IMG/VR virus record: IMGVR_UViG_3300032282_004241
Span: 1-51,194 of that record
DNA length: 51,194 bases
Strand: one strand, 5' to 3'
Origin: a virus
A model generated the notes under the pieces. The model worked only from the letters and a program-made list of their open reading frames with translations. It searched no databases and was not told the origin of the DNA. This document shows, one piece after another, positions 26,939 to 35,570 of this stretch (positions are counted from its first letter, which is position 1; every line of letters starts with the position of its first letter). A program made the position numbers and the translations under genes.

Positions 26939-27421
26939 ATGCGCCGCACCGCAGAAAACAATGTGAACTACCAGGAGCGGGCCAAAGAGTTTCGCGTAGG
27001 GGACATTGTAGTCCCCTACGGACTCTTGGAGTCGCAATCCGGTCGTGTGACTGCGGTGTATCCTGCAATTGGCATGGTGGACGTTGAATTCCCTACGGGG
27101 AACAAGAGAACCCCTGCGGAAATACTTCTGCATCATAACGACCCGACACTGATCCCACCACGTACAAACTCGGCACCTGACAAAACCGCCAGTGCAAAGC
27201 GCGTAGCCCTTTATTGGGTGGATCGGGATCGTAAGTATCGGACGACCCGAACAGAACAGGAACAACAAACGGTGTTTTGTCCCCGTTGCCCCGAAACGCC
27301 TTTGCGTAAAACGACGTTCAGTCGTGTAAACGGCGTAGGTGAGCATCTGTTGGGGTGCCCCGATTGCTTGTTCTTGATCAGGTTCGAGGATATCCCGAAC
27401 CACTGGAAGTGGGAGGGGTGA
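26939..27421 (+). CDS. Zinc-ribbon protein with SH3/KOW-like N-terminus
   Basis: 160 residues from ATG 26939; GTG 26924 is in frame but overlaps the previous gene, and GAGGG fits the ATG better. Residues ~15-55 (FRVGDIVVPYGLLESQSGRV and VDVEFPTG) look like a small SH3/KOW barrel. The C-terminal third has CPRC...GCPDC, a zinc ribbon. This points to nucleic-acid or protein binding. The gene is directly followed by the prohead protease gene, so a head-assembly role is possible. Confidence 0.5.
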   Translation: MRRTAENNVNYQERAKEFRVGDIVVPYGLLESQSGRVTAVYPAIGMVDVEFPTGNKRTPAEILLHHNDPTLIPPRTNSAPDKTASAKRVALYWVDRDRKYRTTRTEQEQQTVFCPRCPETPLRKTTFSRVNGVGEHLLGCPDCLFLIRFEDIPNHWKWEG

Positions 27422-27422
27422 A

Positions 27423-28850
27423 ATGGCCTTTTTGAAGACCGCAAGGGCTGTCGTAGTAAACCCCCACGTCAGCTTGACTACGTGGGGCGGTTTGCGTAAG
27501 ACCGCCTCGGTCAGCCCCTCGACTAGCGTGTCTGCCCAAGCTCGTGAGATTCTGGGCGATGCGTTAGACCCGGCGCAGTATCTTGTCAGTCATTGTACGA
27601 TTGTTGCATCCGTTGATGTCGTCCCTGTTCCTGGGATTCAGACGGGCACAATCAAAGTCGGATCGAAGACAGTAGATCGCCGCTGGTCGGATTATTTGAT
27701 CACGGCGGAAACTGATCGTTTCATCAATAACAACAACGACTCGTTTAGCCGTCCTGTGCTTATGAAGTCCTACCGCACATTCATCGGTGGGCATAACTTC
27801 TGCGAGCATGTTCAAATCGAGGCCCAGTCGAAAGGCCGCATCATCGACGCTGTGGCCCGGGACATTGGCGAGTCCGTCTACATCGACATCCTGATTGCCA
27901 CCAACCGCAAGCACGCCCAACTGATTCAACAGATCGAATCCGGCGCACTCACCACTTTGAGCATGGGATGCTCCGCAGACGCAACCCAATGCACAAAATG
28001 CGGTCATGTTGCGGCGGACGAAACCCAGCTTTGCGATTGCGTGAAGTACGAGAAGGGTAACTACTTCATCGATGACATGGGTAACCGCCGCCGTGTGGCA
28101 GAGCTTTGTGGTCACCCATCAATGGGTGATACTGGCGGTGTCCGTTTCATCGAAGCTTCTTGGGTTGCGGTTCCCGCATTCCAAGGTGCCGTCATGCGGA
28201 ATATTCTGAGCCCCGTCGAAACCCTCGGCAAGAAAGCTCAGGAGATTCTGGCATCCCCCCCAACTCAGTGGAGCACCACAACTGGCAGCATAAAGGCGGC
28301 GTCTACACATCTCGCCTTTGATCTGTCAAGCCTCGGCGGTGGCGATGCTGATGCCGCACCATCTAATGACGGCGATGGCAAAAAAGAAAAAGACCCACTT
28401 GACGAAGCCGAAGACAAACTGTTCACGACGCTTCGTGATCGAGTAGTGAAGCGAATTGAGACGTCACTGTCCAAAAAAGACAAAGCCCCATCACAGGCGT
28501 TGCCAGCAGCGCCCGGTGGTTCCGCGTCTACAAATGAGAACGTGACCAAGATGGCCGACACAGTCGACTACAGCACCGCCGTCAATCGGCTGGTACGGAC
28601 TGCGGCCAATCAGGTTGAACTGTTATCAGGTCTTTCGGCAGTTAACTCCATTTATGGGGTATCATTGCGAAAAGATTTGTATTGGACTGCCTATCAGGTA
28701 GGTCCAATAGTGAAGTACGCAAACACACATTCTTTTCTTGCGGCTTGCCGTGAAAAAGCAGGTCGTAATCTCACAACCGCCGAAGTCCGAGCGATCATTC
28801 GGATCGGCTCCCTGCTCGCTCGACGGGCATGCAATAGCGCAGGAGAGTAG
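27423..28850 (+). CDS. Prohead protease (HK97/S78-like) with zinc-knuckle insert
   Basis: 475 residues, with GGGAGGGG before ATG 27423. The protease region shows His124 in FIGGHNFCEH, the serine motif LSMGCSADA (Ser180/Ser184) and IEASWVAVPAFQGAV near 243-257. That fits the His, Ser, Glu/Asp order of HK97-type prohead proteases. A CTKCGH...LCDC insert right after the serine motif may bind zinc. The C-terminal ~200 residues are lysine/acid-rich, then helical, and may be a scaffold-like delta domain. These enzymes trim scaffold, capsid and internal proteins during maturation. The next genes are scaffold-like protein, head-fibre protein and capsid. Confidence 0.7.
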   Translation: MAFLKTARAVVVNPHVSLTTWGGLRKTASVSPSTSVSAQAREILGDALDPAQYLVSHCTIVASVDVVPVPGIQTGTIKVGSKTVDRRWSDYLITAETDRFINNNNDSFSRPVLMKSYRTFIGGHNFCEHVQIEAQSKGRIIDAVARDIGESVYIDILIATNRKHAQLIQQIESGALTTLSMGCSADATQCTKCGHVAADETQLCDCVKYEKGNYFIDDMGNRRRVAELCGHPSMGDTGGVRFIEASWVAVPAFQGAVMRNILSPVETLGKKAQEILASPPTQWSTTTGSIKAASTHLAFDLSSLGGGDADAAPSNDGDGKKEKDPLDEAEDKLFTTLRDRVVKRIETSLSKKDKAPSQALPAAPGGSASTNENVTKMADTVDYSTAVNRLVRTAANQVELLSGLSAVNSIYGVSLRKDLYWTAYQVGPIVKYANTHSFLAACREKAGRNLTTAEVRAIIRIGSLLARRACNSAGE

Positions 28851-28852
28851 TT

Positions 28853-30214
28853 ATGCGCCAGAGAATGACATGGAGCCGCAAGGCGTCGGCTCATCCCGCT
28901 TACCCCGACGAGGGCGCTGCTTCCCCGGCTTACCCCGGCGCAGATCCCGACGCTCACGATTATGAGAACGGCGATACGTCGTCCTGGGCTGAGGATCCCA
29001 CCGAGGGTCCATACAACCAGAGCGCGCATCCCGCCTACCCTGATGAGGGTCCGGCGTCACCCGCTTACAATAAGCAGGCCGCTTTGGAGCGTAAGGCTGC
29101 CAAGTGCATCCGTATTGCCTCCGCCATGCTTGGCAAAAAGGCTTCGGTTGGCGCCATCGAAGATCAGGCTCTTGTTCTGATGGATCTCGATAACCGTTCG
29201 ATTCAGGCGACCCTCGCCCGTCTCGCGATGGATGAAGAGGTCGAGGCTGAGGACGAGGACGAGGCTCCCAAGGCCGAGGCCAAGAAGAAGGCTTCCGTGC
29301 AAGATCGCCTCGCTCGTCTTCGCCGCCTTGCTGGGGAGGAAGAGGTCGAGGAAGAGGTCGAGGCTGAGGAAGAGGTCGAGGCTCCCAAGGCTGAGGCCAA
29401 GAAGAAGGCTTCCGTGCAAGATCGCCTCGCTCGTCTTCGCCGCCTTGCTGGCGAGGAAGAGGTCGAGGAAGAGGTCGAGGCTCCCAAGGCCGAGGCCAAG
29501 AAGAAGGCCGCTTGGGAGAATATGATGCTTGACCGTATGCTCCGCGAGGAACGTATGGGCAAGTATGCGACTTCCCGTCGTGTTGCCAGTGAGGACGCCG
29601 AAGAAGAGGCTGAGGACGAGGCCCCCGAAGCCCCCAAGGCTGAAGCCAAGAAGAAGGCTTCGCTGAAGGCCCGCCTCCTGCGTCTTGCTGCGGAGTTGGA
29701 TGAGGAAGAGGCTGAGGACGAGGCCCCCGAGGCCCCCGAGGCCCCCAAGGCCCCCAAGGCCCCCAAGGCTGAGGCCAAGAAGAAGGCTGCTTGGGATGAT
29801 GCCGACCAGGATCTCCTGGAATCGATGCTGGCCGAAGAAGGTATGATGCCTGAGGCCGAGGCCGAAGAGATGCCCGAGGCTGAGGATGATCTTTTGGAGT
29901 CGATGCTCGATGCCGAGAGCGCGATGCTTGGCGAAGAAGATCCCATGGGCGTTCTTGACGAGGACATGGGCGCGGAAGAACGCATGCTGATGGCCAAACT
30001 TTTTGGCAACAAGCAGGCTGGTGAGGAAGAGGCTGAGGACGAAGCCCCCAAGGCCCCTGAAGCCACCAAGACCGAGAAGAAGGCTTCTTTCCGCCCCCAG
30101 CCCCTCAAGCCCGCTAATGGCGTGACCCGTCTCGGCGGTGGTGTTACGAAAGACCCCTCTGACAATCTGTCGAGTCTCTGGGATTCGGCTCCCGACGTGT
30201 CCAAGTATTTCTAA
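28853..30214 (+). CDS. Acidic repeat protein, probable scaffold/prohead core
   Basis: 453 residues from ATG 28853 (AGGAGA upstream). The N-terminus has two copies of HPAYPDEGxASPAY. The middle is made of E/A/K repeats with units such as APKAEAKKKASVQDRLARL then RRLAGEEEVEEEVE. The C-terminus ends NLSSLWDSAPDVSKYF. Extreme acidity, repeats and a place between the prohead protease and capsid fit a scaffold or core protein digested during maturation. Repeats are nearly identical in DNA, which implies recent duplication. A strong terminator follows. No enzymatic motif. Confidence 0.65.
   Translation: MRQRMTWSRKASAHPAYPDEGAASPAYPGADPDAHDYENGDTSSWAEDPTEGPYNQSAHPAYPDEGPASPAYNKQAALERKAAKCIRIASAMLGKKASVGAIEDQALVLMDLDNRSIQATLARLAMDEEVEAEDEDEAPKAEAKKKASVQDRLARLRRLAGEEEVEEEVEAEEEVEAPKAEAKKKASVQDRLARLRRLAGEEEVEEEVEAPKAEAKKKAAWENMMLDRMLREERMGKYATSRRVASEDAEEEAEDEAPEAPKAEAKKKASLKARLLRLAAELDEEEAEDEAPEAPEAPKAPKAPKAEAKKKAAWDDADQDLLESMLAEEGMMPEAEAEEMPEAEDDLLESMLDAESAMLGEEDPMGVLDEDMGAEERMLMAKLFGNKQAGEEEAEDEAPKAPEATKTEKKASFRPQPLKPANGVTRLGGGVTKDPSDNLSSLWDSAPDVSKYF
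29261..29576 (+). repeat. Near-identical coding repeats (117- and 99-bp units)
   Basis: Units starting GAGGCTCCCAAGG at 29261, 29378 and 29477 repeat in frame. The first two are almost identical over about 100 nt and differ by an 18-nt acidic extension. The third diverges after the lysine run. They encode the APKAEAKKKA helices of the scaffold-like protein. The high DNA identity suggests recent slippage or unequal recombination. Confidence 0.85.
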
Positions 30215-30234
30215 TACCACCGACAGGTCTGACT

Positions 30235-30279
30235 AAAAAAACCCGGTGAGAAGTCTAAACCCTTCTCACCGGGTTTTTT
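30235..30279 (+). terminator. Strong Rho-independent terminator
   Basis: ACCCGGTGAGAAG (30241-30253) pairs perfectly with CTTCTCACCGGGT (30262-30274) around an 8-nt loop. A-tract 30235-30240 and T-tract 30275-30279 flank it, so it could work in both directions. It lies 21 nt after the scaffold-like gene. Confidence 0.92.
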
Positions 30280-30319
30280 ATTTTCACTAGGTTGTTTATT
30301 CGCATTCTTTAACAGGTGA

Positions 30320-30364
30320 CTGCCATTTGTGGGCAGCTTTTTCAACCCTTCCCTGTAAACAGGG
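30320..30364 (+). promoter_or_regulatory. Two small hairpins in the leader of the head-fibre/capsid genes
   Basis: CTGCC/GGCAG (30320-30336) followed by TTTTT looks like a weak terminator or attenuator. CCCTG/CAGGG (30351-30364) sits 13 nt before the AGGAG ribosome site. Together they form a structured leader for the capsid transcript. A promoter between the strong terminator and here is expected but I cannot define it. Confidence 0.4.
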
Positions 30365-30387
30365 AGCAAGGCAATTAGGAGTTGACT

Positions 30388-30966
30388 ATGCCTTTGCTTG
30401 GACAGGCGAGTGGGGACTGGACTGAAAGTTCATCGGCCCTTCGGATTTTGCACGTCGGTATTCGCAATACTGTCGGCATTCTGACGGACGATGCGTTCAC
30501 GCAGACCAACCCCCCTGTGATCTCCGTTAACGTCAGCACTTCTGCGGGTATGGACACGCGGGTCTTTGGCGTTCTCGGTGGTTCAGTGGCTTTCATCCGT
30601 GGCGACATCGGCCCCAATTACATTGGCGGCCCCGTGGACCCCGCTGGCACCGCTGGTGTCATCCCGGTCGGTGTCTTCATCAACAACGCCGTGGGTCGTC
30701 CTTACGAGAACACCCCGGGGCCGGCTTCGGGCAAGGGTCCGTATGTGTCCGCCATGGGCACTTATGGCAACAGCCTGTATGAGACGGCTGAGCATGGTGG
30801 CGGCGCGCTGACCTACACGGCCGGTGACTTCCTCTATGCCAGCAACAACGGTTACCTGACGAACAACAGCGCCGATGCCTACGATGCTGCCGTCCAGGTC
30901 ATCGGTGTTCTCAAGATGCCCGCCGACTCGGTCCAGCCCGAGTTGGTCTACGACCAGCGGATCTGA
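30388..30966 (+). CDS. Head-fibre/decoration protein upstream of capsid
   Basis: 192 residues from ATG 30388, six nt after AGGAG; the in-frame TTG 30382 is too close. It is all-beta and Gly-rich. LTYTAGDFLYASNNGYLTN then VIGVLKMPADS is the pattern of capsid head-fibre bases or decoration proteins, which commonly sit just before the capsid gene. It shares the second-half pattern with the protein at 8642. It would bind the capsid surface. GC content at third positions is high, as in the capsid gene, fitting high expression. Confidence 0.6.
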   Translation: MPLLGQASGDWTESSSALRILHVGIRNTVGILTDDAFTQTNPPVISVNVSTSAGMDTRVFGVLGGSVAFIRGDIGPNYIGGPVDPAGTAGVIPVGVFINNAVGRPYENTPGPASGKGPYVSAMGTYGNSLYETAEHGGGALTYTAGDFLYASNNGYLTNNSADAYDAAVQVIGVLKMPADSVQPELVYDQRI

Positions 30967-30981
30967 TAGGAGGGCCACAAA

Positions 30982-31857
30982 ATGTCTATCGATAACAGTG
31001 TCAAGCAGAAGCTCATCAGCGAATACATCTCGACCGCCACGGGTCGGGCCAAGCTCGCTGCCTCCATGACCCAGCCCCTTCGCCTTCGTCGCGACTACAT
31101 GGCCGTTGGTCGTAAGACCTTCCTGGTCGAGCAGTTGCCCGATGGCGCCCTGCCGATCTACGACAAGGATCCGGACGTGACCGCGTTCGTGGTTGGCGAG
31201 GAAGGCGAGAACATCGTCGCCATCGTCAAGCCCCGCCGCGTGATCTTCCCTCTGTTCGAGATCGCGTCGAACCCCGAGATTCCCCTCACGCAGATCAAGG
31301 AGCGTCGTTACGACCTCATTGAGCGTGCTCAGGATCTCGCTCGCGCTCAGATCCAGGCCGCCGAAGACGAGCGCGTCTTCTCCGTCCTGGACGCCATCGC
31401 GACTTCGGGTTTCGACTCCGTCGCCGGTGGCATCAACCCCGACATCCCGGTCGTCGCCCCCGTGTCTGGCGCCGTTCTCGCCGATGCCTTCGGTCTGATT
31501 GAGCGCCACGACCTCCGCGTCGCCCGCGTGTTTATGAACGCGCAGGACTACACGGACCTCCGGAAGTTCGGTCGCGACATTCTCGACATCGAGAGCCAGC
31601 GTGACCTGCTGAAGACCGGCCTCATGGCGACCCTCTGGGGCGCCCAGGTCATCGTCAGCCGTCTCGTTCCGGTCGGTACCGTGTACGCGACCTGCGAGCC
31701 CGAGATGTTTGGTCGCATCCCGGTTCGCACGGAGCTTACGGTTCTCTCGGCGGACGATCCCAAGGCCCGCACGATTGGCTTCTCGGTCTTCGAGAACTTG
31801 GGTATTGGGGCCTACAATCCCAAGGGCCTCGCCCGTCTGACGATCACCCGCTCCTAA
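30982..31857 (+). CDS. Major capsid protein (HK97-fold type)
   Basis: 291 residues, with a strong AGGAGG before ATG 30982. The position after protease, scaffold and decoration genes and before a terminator is that of the capsid gene. The body shows HK97-like segments: an extended N-arm, KPRRVIFPLFEIASNPEIPL, a long helix (YDLIERAQDLARAQIQAAE) and a C-terminal domain with VFMNAQDYTDLRKFGRDIL and LWGAQVIVSRLVPVGTVY. Codon use is strongly biased to C-ending codons, fitting the most abundant virion protein. It would form the icosahedral shell. The fold is inferred from pattern and context. Confidence 0.82.
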   Translation: MSIDNSVKQKLISEYISTATGRAKLAASMTQPLRLRRDYMAVGRKTFLVEQLPDGALPIYDKDPDVTAFVVGEEGENIVAIVKPRRVIFPLFEIASNPEIPLTQIKERRYDLIERAQDLARAQIQAAEDERVFSVLDAIATSGFDSVAGGINPDIPVVAPVSGAVLADAFGLIERHDLRVARVFMNAQDYTDLRKFGRDILDIESQRDLLKTGLMATLWGAQVIVSRLVPVGTVYATCEPEMFGRIPVRTELTVLSADDPKARTIGFSVFENLGIGAYNPKGLARLTITRS

Positions 31858-31866
31858 TCCGTAGGG

Positions 31867-31936
31867 TGGGGGGCTAGAAGCCCCCCTCACACGCGACTCA
31901 CAAAAAGCCGTCCCGACTACGTCGGGGCGGCTTTTT
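31867..31936 (+). terminator. Terminator after the capsid gene
   Basis: GCCGTCCCGAC (31907-31917) pairs with GTCGGGGCGGC (31921-31931), with an A-tract before and TTTTT (31932-31936) after. A second hairpin (GGGGGGCTAGAAGCCCCCC type, about 31867-31886) precedes it. This ends the head-gene transcript. Confidence 0.9.
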
Positions 31937-32019
31937 CTTTTGCCCCACACGTTATTCGATATACCCGTCTGGACACCTGTTGTACATTCGCAGGGATGTT
32001 GGGATTCCAGGGGGCTTGA

Positions 32020-33939
32020 ATGCCAGTGCCGTCATTTGAAAACTTGCGGTGTCTGTATGAGGATGCTGGCTTGTCGGACGCAGAGATTGGTGACCGTTTC
32101 GGTGTGACGGGGATGACGGTTTGCCGATGGCGGAAGTTGGCCGGCATCGTAACGATGCCGGATATGGATCGTCGTCGAATTCGTGGCGGGCACCGTTACC
32201 TTGACCTTGACGAGCCGACTTTGAGGCGGCTCTATGTGGTCGATGGTCTTGGGATGGACGAGATTGGTCGCCGTTACGGTTGTTCAAAGATCCCGATTCG
32301 CGAGTTGATCCACAAATTCGGGATTCCTGTAACAGCAAAACGGTGGGAGAAGAAGGGCCTGCCGGACGAAATTCCCGCAGATATGATGCCTGTCGTGATT
32401 GGGACACTTCTAGGTGATGCCTGCATCGCTTATGACAACGGCGGTGATACCGCAAGGTATAAGGTGTCTCACGGTTACTCCCAATTTTCGTACATCTCTG
32501 CAATCCATCGCAGGTTTGGGTCTTGGGCGAAGAGGCTGCTTGGCTCTGATACTGTGGACCTATTTGGCCGGCGCAGGATAGGTCATAGCTTTTACTCAGT
32601 CGCCCATCCTGCTTTTCGGCAGCTTCGTCAGTCGTGGTATCGGGATGACCTTCGTGGGGAGTTCCCGGTTTCCTGGTTGAAGTGCCCACCTAGATCCGTG
32701 TTGGAGTCATTGTCAGACGAGGCTTTGGCCTACTGGTATTTCGATGACGGGACACATGGGTTTTCGATTGCGACATTCTTCCCGCTAATCCCGCCAGAAG
32801 AAATTGCGCATCTCGTATCTGTTGGGACGGGTTTGCGGTGGTATCCCAAAGGCGCCAAGGATGGGGAGATGTTCAACCTGTCTCTTCGTGCGGCAGATCA
32901 CGACGAGTTTCAGGCGCGGATTCTCCCGTGGGCAACGCCTGACATGGCGCATAAATTCGACCGTTCGTTCTGGCCATTGGTTCCGGGGATTCCTGAGACA
33001 CCGCCTGAAATCGACTCCCGGGATGTGGAGCGTTTGGCGTTTTACACGATTCCGTCGTGGCAAAATCTGGACCTCGGTGCGAAAGCCCAGTGGGTTCGTG
33101 AGGTTTTTGAGATCCATCGTCGTCATGGTTTCCCATATCCACGCGAAACCCCACCGAATGAGGCCCACAAGATTTTCGCAAACTTGAAGTCTCACTCCGA
33201 ATCATTGACAGACGGGCATGTGTTCAGTCGGTCGAAGGTTGGTCTTTCGATGTGCGACGGTTATGCCCCGCAGCGGTATGCCCGCGCCCGTTTGACGTTC
33301 GATGATGATGCGTCCTTTATCCGTCTGATTGAGGCGCAGTTCCAATCTCCAGCGATTACTCATGTCACACGAACAGCAATGCGGGTGGCTTTGGGGGGCG
33401 CGATCCCGATCTTCCGTCCATCCACCGCAAAGGCTTTGGTTGACACGTTATGCCCAGTAAACGGGGACGTTTGGATTCCGGTGGCGGGATTTGGAGGGGC
33501 TTTGTTGGGGGCGGCTGCGTCAGATCGGGTTGGGCGCATTGTTTGCCATGAAACCACAGACGTTCAACGGATGTGGTCCTCGATAGGGTGCGGTTCATCG
33601 CGGGTCGAATTCACACTTTTTGATGGGCCTGTCGATCTGATTCTGGCAGCCCCTATTGAGTCCGACTTTGGTTCCTTGTGGTCGGCGCTCCGTATTGGCG
33701 GGCATATTGTATTTCACCTTGATGTAGCAGAGGCTTTGGCTTTGGACCGCTTGGCTGTTGCGGCGGGGTTTCGGCGAGTTTTTCGGTTATGGTATCCCGT
33801 TGACGGCCAGCGGGAGGACGAGATCATCTTGGTTTATGTGAAAGGTGGCCTTGGCGTGGAGCCCGATTGGGATCTTACGGGGAGACGTGTGACAGGTTCA
33901 CGGCATCATCGGCGAGGCACGGTAGACGGGCAGAACTAA
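32020..33939 (+). CDS. LAGLIDADG endonuclease fused to a methylase-like domain
   Basis: 639 residues. Two helix-turn-helix units lie at the N-terminus (LSDAEIGDRFGVTGMTVCRW and GMDEIGRRYGCSKIPIREL). Two LAGLIDADG motifs follow, VVIGTLLGDACI (~125-136) and ALAYWYFDDGTH (~236-247), as in intron-type homing endonucleases. The C-terminal ~200 residues resemble phage DNA methylases: FRPSTAKALVD, then a degenerate SAM motif IPVAGFGGALLGAA, then VDLILAAPIESDF where DPPY/SPP would be. Both methylase motifs lack usual key residues, so activity is doubtful. It stands alone after the capsid terminator, directly before the split zinc-ribbon gene. Confidence 0.7.
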   Translation: MPVPSFENLRCLYEDAGLSDAEIGDRFGVTGMTVCRWRKLAGIVTMPDMDRRRIRGGHRYLDLDEPTLRRLYVVDGLGMDEIGRRYGCSKIPIRELIHKFGIPVTAKRWEKKGLPDEIPADMMPVVIGTLLGDACIAYDNGGDTARYKVSHGYSQFSYISAIHRRFGSWAKRLLGSDTVDLFGRRRIGHSFYSVAHPAFRQLRQSWYRDDLRGEFPVSWLKCPPRSVLESLSDEALAYWYFDDGTHGFSIATFFPLIPPEEIAHLVSVGTGLRWYPKGAKDGEMFNLSLRAADHDEFQARILPWATPDMAHKFDRSFWPLVPGIPETPPEIDSRDVERLAFYTIPSWQNLDLGAKAQWVREVFEIHRRHGFPYPRETPPNEAHKIFANLKSHSESLTDGHVFSRSKVGLSMCDGYAPQRYARARLTFDDDASFIRLIEAQFQSPAITHVTRTAMRVALGGAIPIFRPSTAKALVDTLCPVNGDVWIPVAGFGGALLGAAASDRVGRIVCHETTDVQRMWSSIGCGSSRVEFTLFDGPVDLILAAPIESDFGSLWSALRIGGHIVFHLDVAEALALDRLAVAAGFRRVFRLWYPVDGQREDEIILVYVKGGLGVEPDWDLTGRRVTGSRHHRRGTVDGQN

Positions 33940-34098
33940 ATGCAACATTCGACCCGGACGTTTACCTGTAGCGGTTGTGGGCAATCCTGGACGACAGACG
34001 CACCAGGGAACTTCAAGAAATGCCCTGGGTTCCTAAACTGTAGCCAAAAATCTAGGTAATTCGGGGTCAACTTAGGTGTCCCCCGGAGTCAAAACTTT

Positions 34099-34129
34099 TT
34101 GCAAATAAGTACGGTAATCCGTTTATAGT
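34099..34129 (+). promoter_or_regulatory. Possible tnpB promoter
   Basis: TTGCAA (34099-34104) and TATAGT (34124-34129) resemble sigma70 boxes with a 19-nt spacer, which is long. It lies in the left end of the element, 20 nt before ATG 34149. Confidence 0.3.
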
Positions 34130-34148
34130 TACCCCCTAGTAAGTAAGA

Positions 34149-35570
34149 ATGAAAGCAATCATCACCCACGCTCACGAGGCAACCAATCCAGGCAAACTCG
34201 CCCTACTCGACGCCCTCAGCGTCGAGTACCGCGCCTATGTTCGGAAATGCCTTCAAAAGATGATTGATGATCGAATCACCCACGTTCAACTCCCTGACCG
34301 TCGAACCTACTTCCCAACTGCTCAAAACCTCTCGTCCCAAATCGTCAAAAACGCCCAGGCTCACGCCATCTTCATCATGGACTCCTGGATCCGATCCCTC
34401 TACGCCCGCAAGCTCAGGAACAAGATCGCCCGAACCGAAGGTCTAACCGATCAGCAACGAATCGAACTTCGGTGCTGCGGCAAACGGGTTCTTCTGAAGC
34501 CAGGTGTCCAAGGTCGGATGATCCTGACCCCCGAGATGTTCGACCTCTACTGGTCTTGGGTTTGGGACCCTTTGGTTTCAGGTTCACCCCCGGAGGTTAG
34601 AAAAGACCTCCCGATGTGGATGACTGAAATGACGTGCGAGGTCCAAGAGGCAGATCATGCTGGCCTATCGGGTTGGTGGTTCAAGTTCTCCAGCCTCCTG
34701 AAAGGTCATCGGGTTTGGATCCCTCTTGCTTTCAACCCGAAGATGAAGTCGGAGAACGTTGCGAAGACGGTTCTCGTCAAGAAACGTAAAGGTCGTTGGA
34801 CGTTTCAGTTCACCGATAAGACCCCCGATGAAATCTTCGACGGGACCCAAGGGAAGATCGGGTTGGATGTTGGTTTGAACGTATTGGCAGCCACTTCAGA
34901 TGGTCGCCTCTACGGGCAACACGTCAAGCCCAAGTTCGATGCCCTCTATGAACGAGTCCGGGATCTCAGGTCAAATCGCCAACGTCAGGGATTCAAAGAG
35001 AATTCCCCTCGATTGGATCGTCTTGAGGAACGCCTCACGGGCTTGGTCAAGACGGCAGTTGGAACCGTCTCAAATCAACTGATCAAAGATTACCCTGGGT
35101 TCACGTTTGTCATTGAAGACCTGGATCTTCGAGGGACACTGGGGCAGAAGCGGTTCGCTTATCGAGCCCTTCATCATTCACTTGGAACCAAAGCAGTCGT
35201 TGAGGTAGTGAACCCGGCATACAGTTCTCAGATGTGCCCGAGTTGCGGGTATGTGAGTAGAAAGAATCGCCACGGGACGGACTTCAAATGTCAGTCCTGT
35301 GGTCGTAAGAGTCATGCTGATGTGGTGGGAGCAAAGAATCTTCTCGGACGTTCCGAGGACAAAGGGATTCGGAGCTTTGATCATCCGTCAGTTGTGAGGG
35401 CGTTGTTGAGAAAGCGATTCCTCGTAAAGAGGACCAGTTTCTCGACACGCAACTCCCTGGTGGCCCCATTGCCCCGAAGGGGGAGGGGGAGGCCGAGGAA
35501 ATGCGCTCGAACCGTCGAGCCAGAGGCTTACTGTGGAGAAACGCCGCATAGCCTCAAAGACGATACCTAA
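34149..35570 (+). CDS. tnpB: TnpB RNA-guided nuclease
   Basis: 473 residues. The RuvC-like triad is intact: Asp240 (GLDVGLNVLAATSDG), Glu323 (FVIEDLDLRG) and Asp391 (HADVVGAKNLLGR). A zinc finger CPSCGY...CQSCGRK lies between the last two. TnpB cuts DNA next to a short motif using an omega RNA made from the element's 3' end, and helps keep the element by cutting empty sites. The flank read as guide here would begin CACAAGTGTGACG, the 3' half of the split gene. The C-terminus is basic (RRGRGRPRKCA). An internally deleted copy lies at 44067-44387. Confidence 0.92.
   Translation: MKAIITHAHEATNPGKLALLDALSVEYRAYVRKCLQKMIDDRITHVQLPDRRTYFPTAQNLSSQIVKNAQAHAIFIMDSWIRSLYARKLRNKIARTEGLTDQQRIELRCCGKRVLLKPGVQGRMILTPEMFDLYWSWVWDPLVSGSPPEVRKDLPMWMTEMTCEVQEADHAGLSGWWFKFSSLLKGHRVWIPLAFNPKMKSENVAKTVLVKKRKGRWTFQFTDKTPDEIFDGTQGKIGLDVGLNVLAATSDGRLYGQHVKPKFDALYERVRDLRSNRQRQGFKENSPRLDRLEERLTGLVKTAVGTVSNQLIKDYPGFTFVIEDLDLRGTLGQKRFAYRALHHSLGTKAVVEVVNPAYSSQMCPSCGYVSRKNRHGTDFKCQSCGRKSHADVVGAKNLLGRSEDKGIRSFDHPSVVRALLRKRFLVKRTSFSTRNSLVAPLPRRGRGRPRKCARTVEPEAYCGETPHSLKDDT

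Noticed and set aside
29057-30220. Long minus-strand frames opposite the scaffold-like gene
   Set aside because: They mirror the low-complexity E/A/K repeats and read as Leu/Gly or Ser/Ala strings.
30583-31950. 455-codon minus-strand frame across decoration and capsid genes
   Set aside because: It arises from the strong third-position C bias of highly expressed genes and crosses a terminator.
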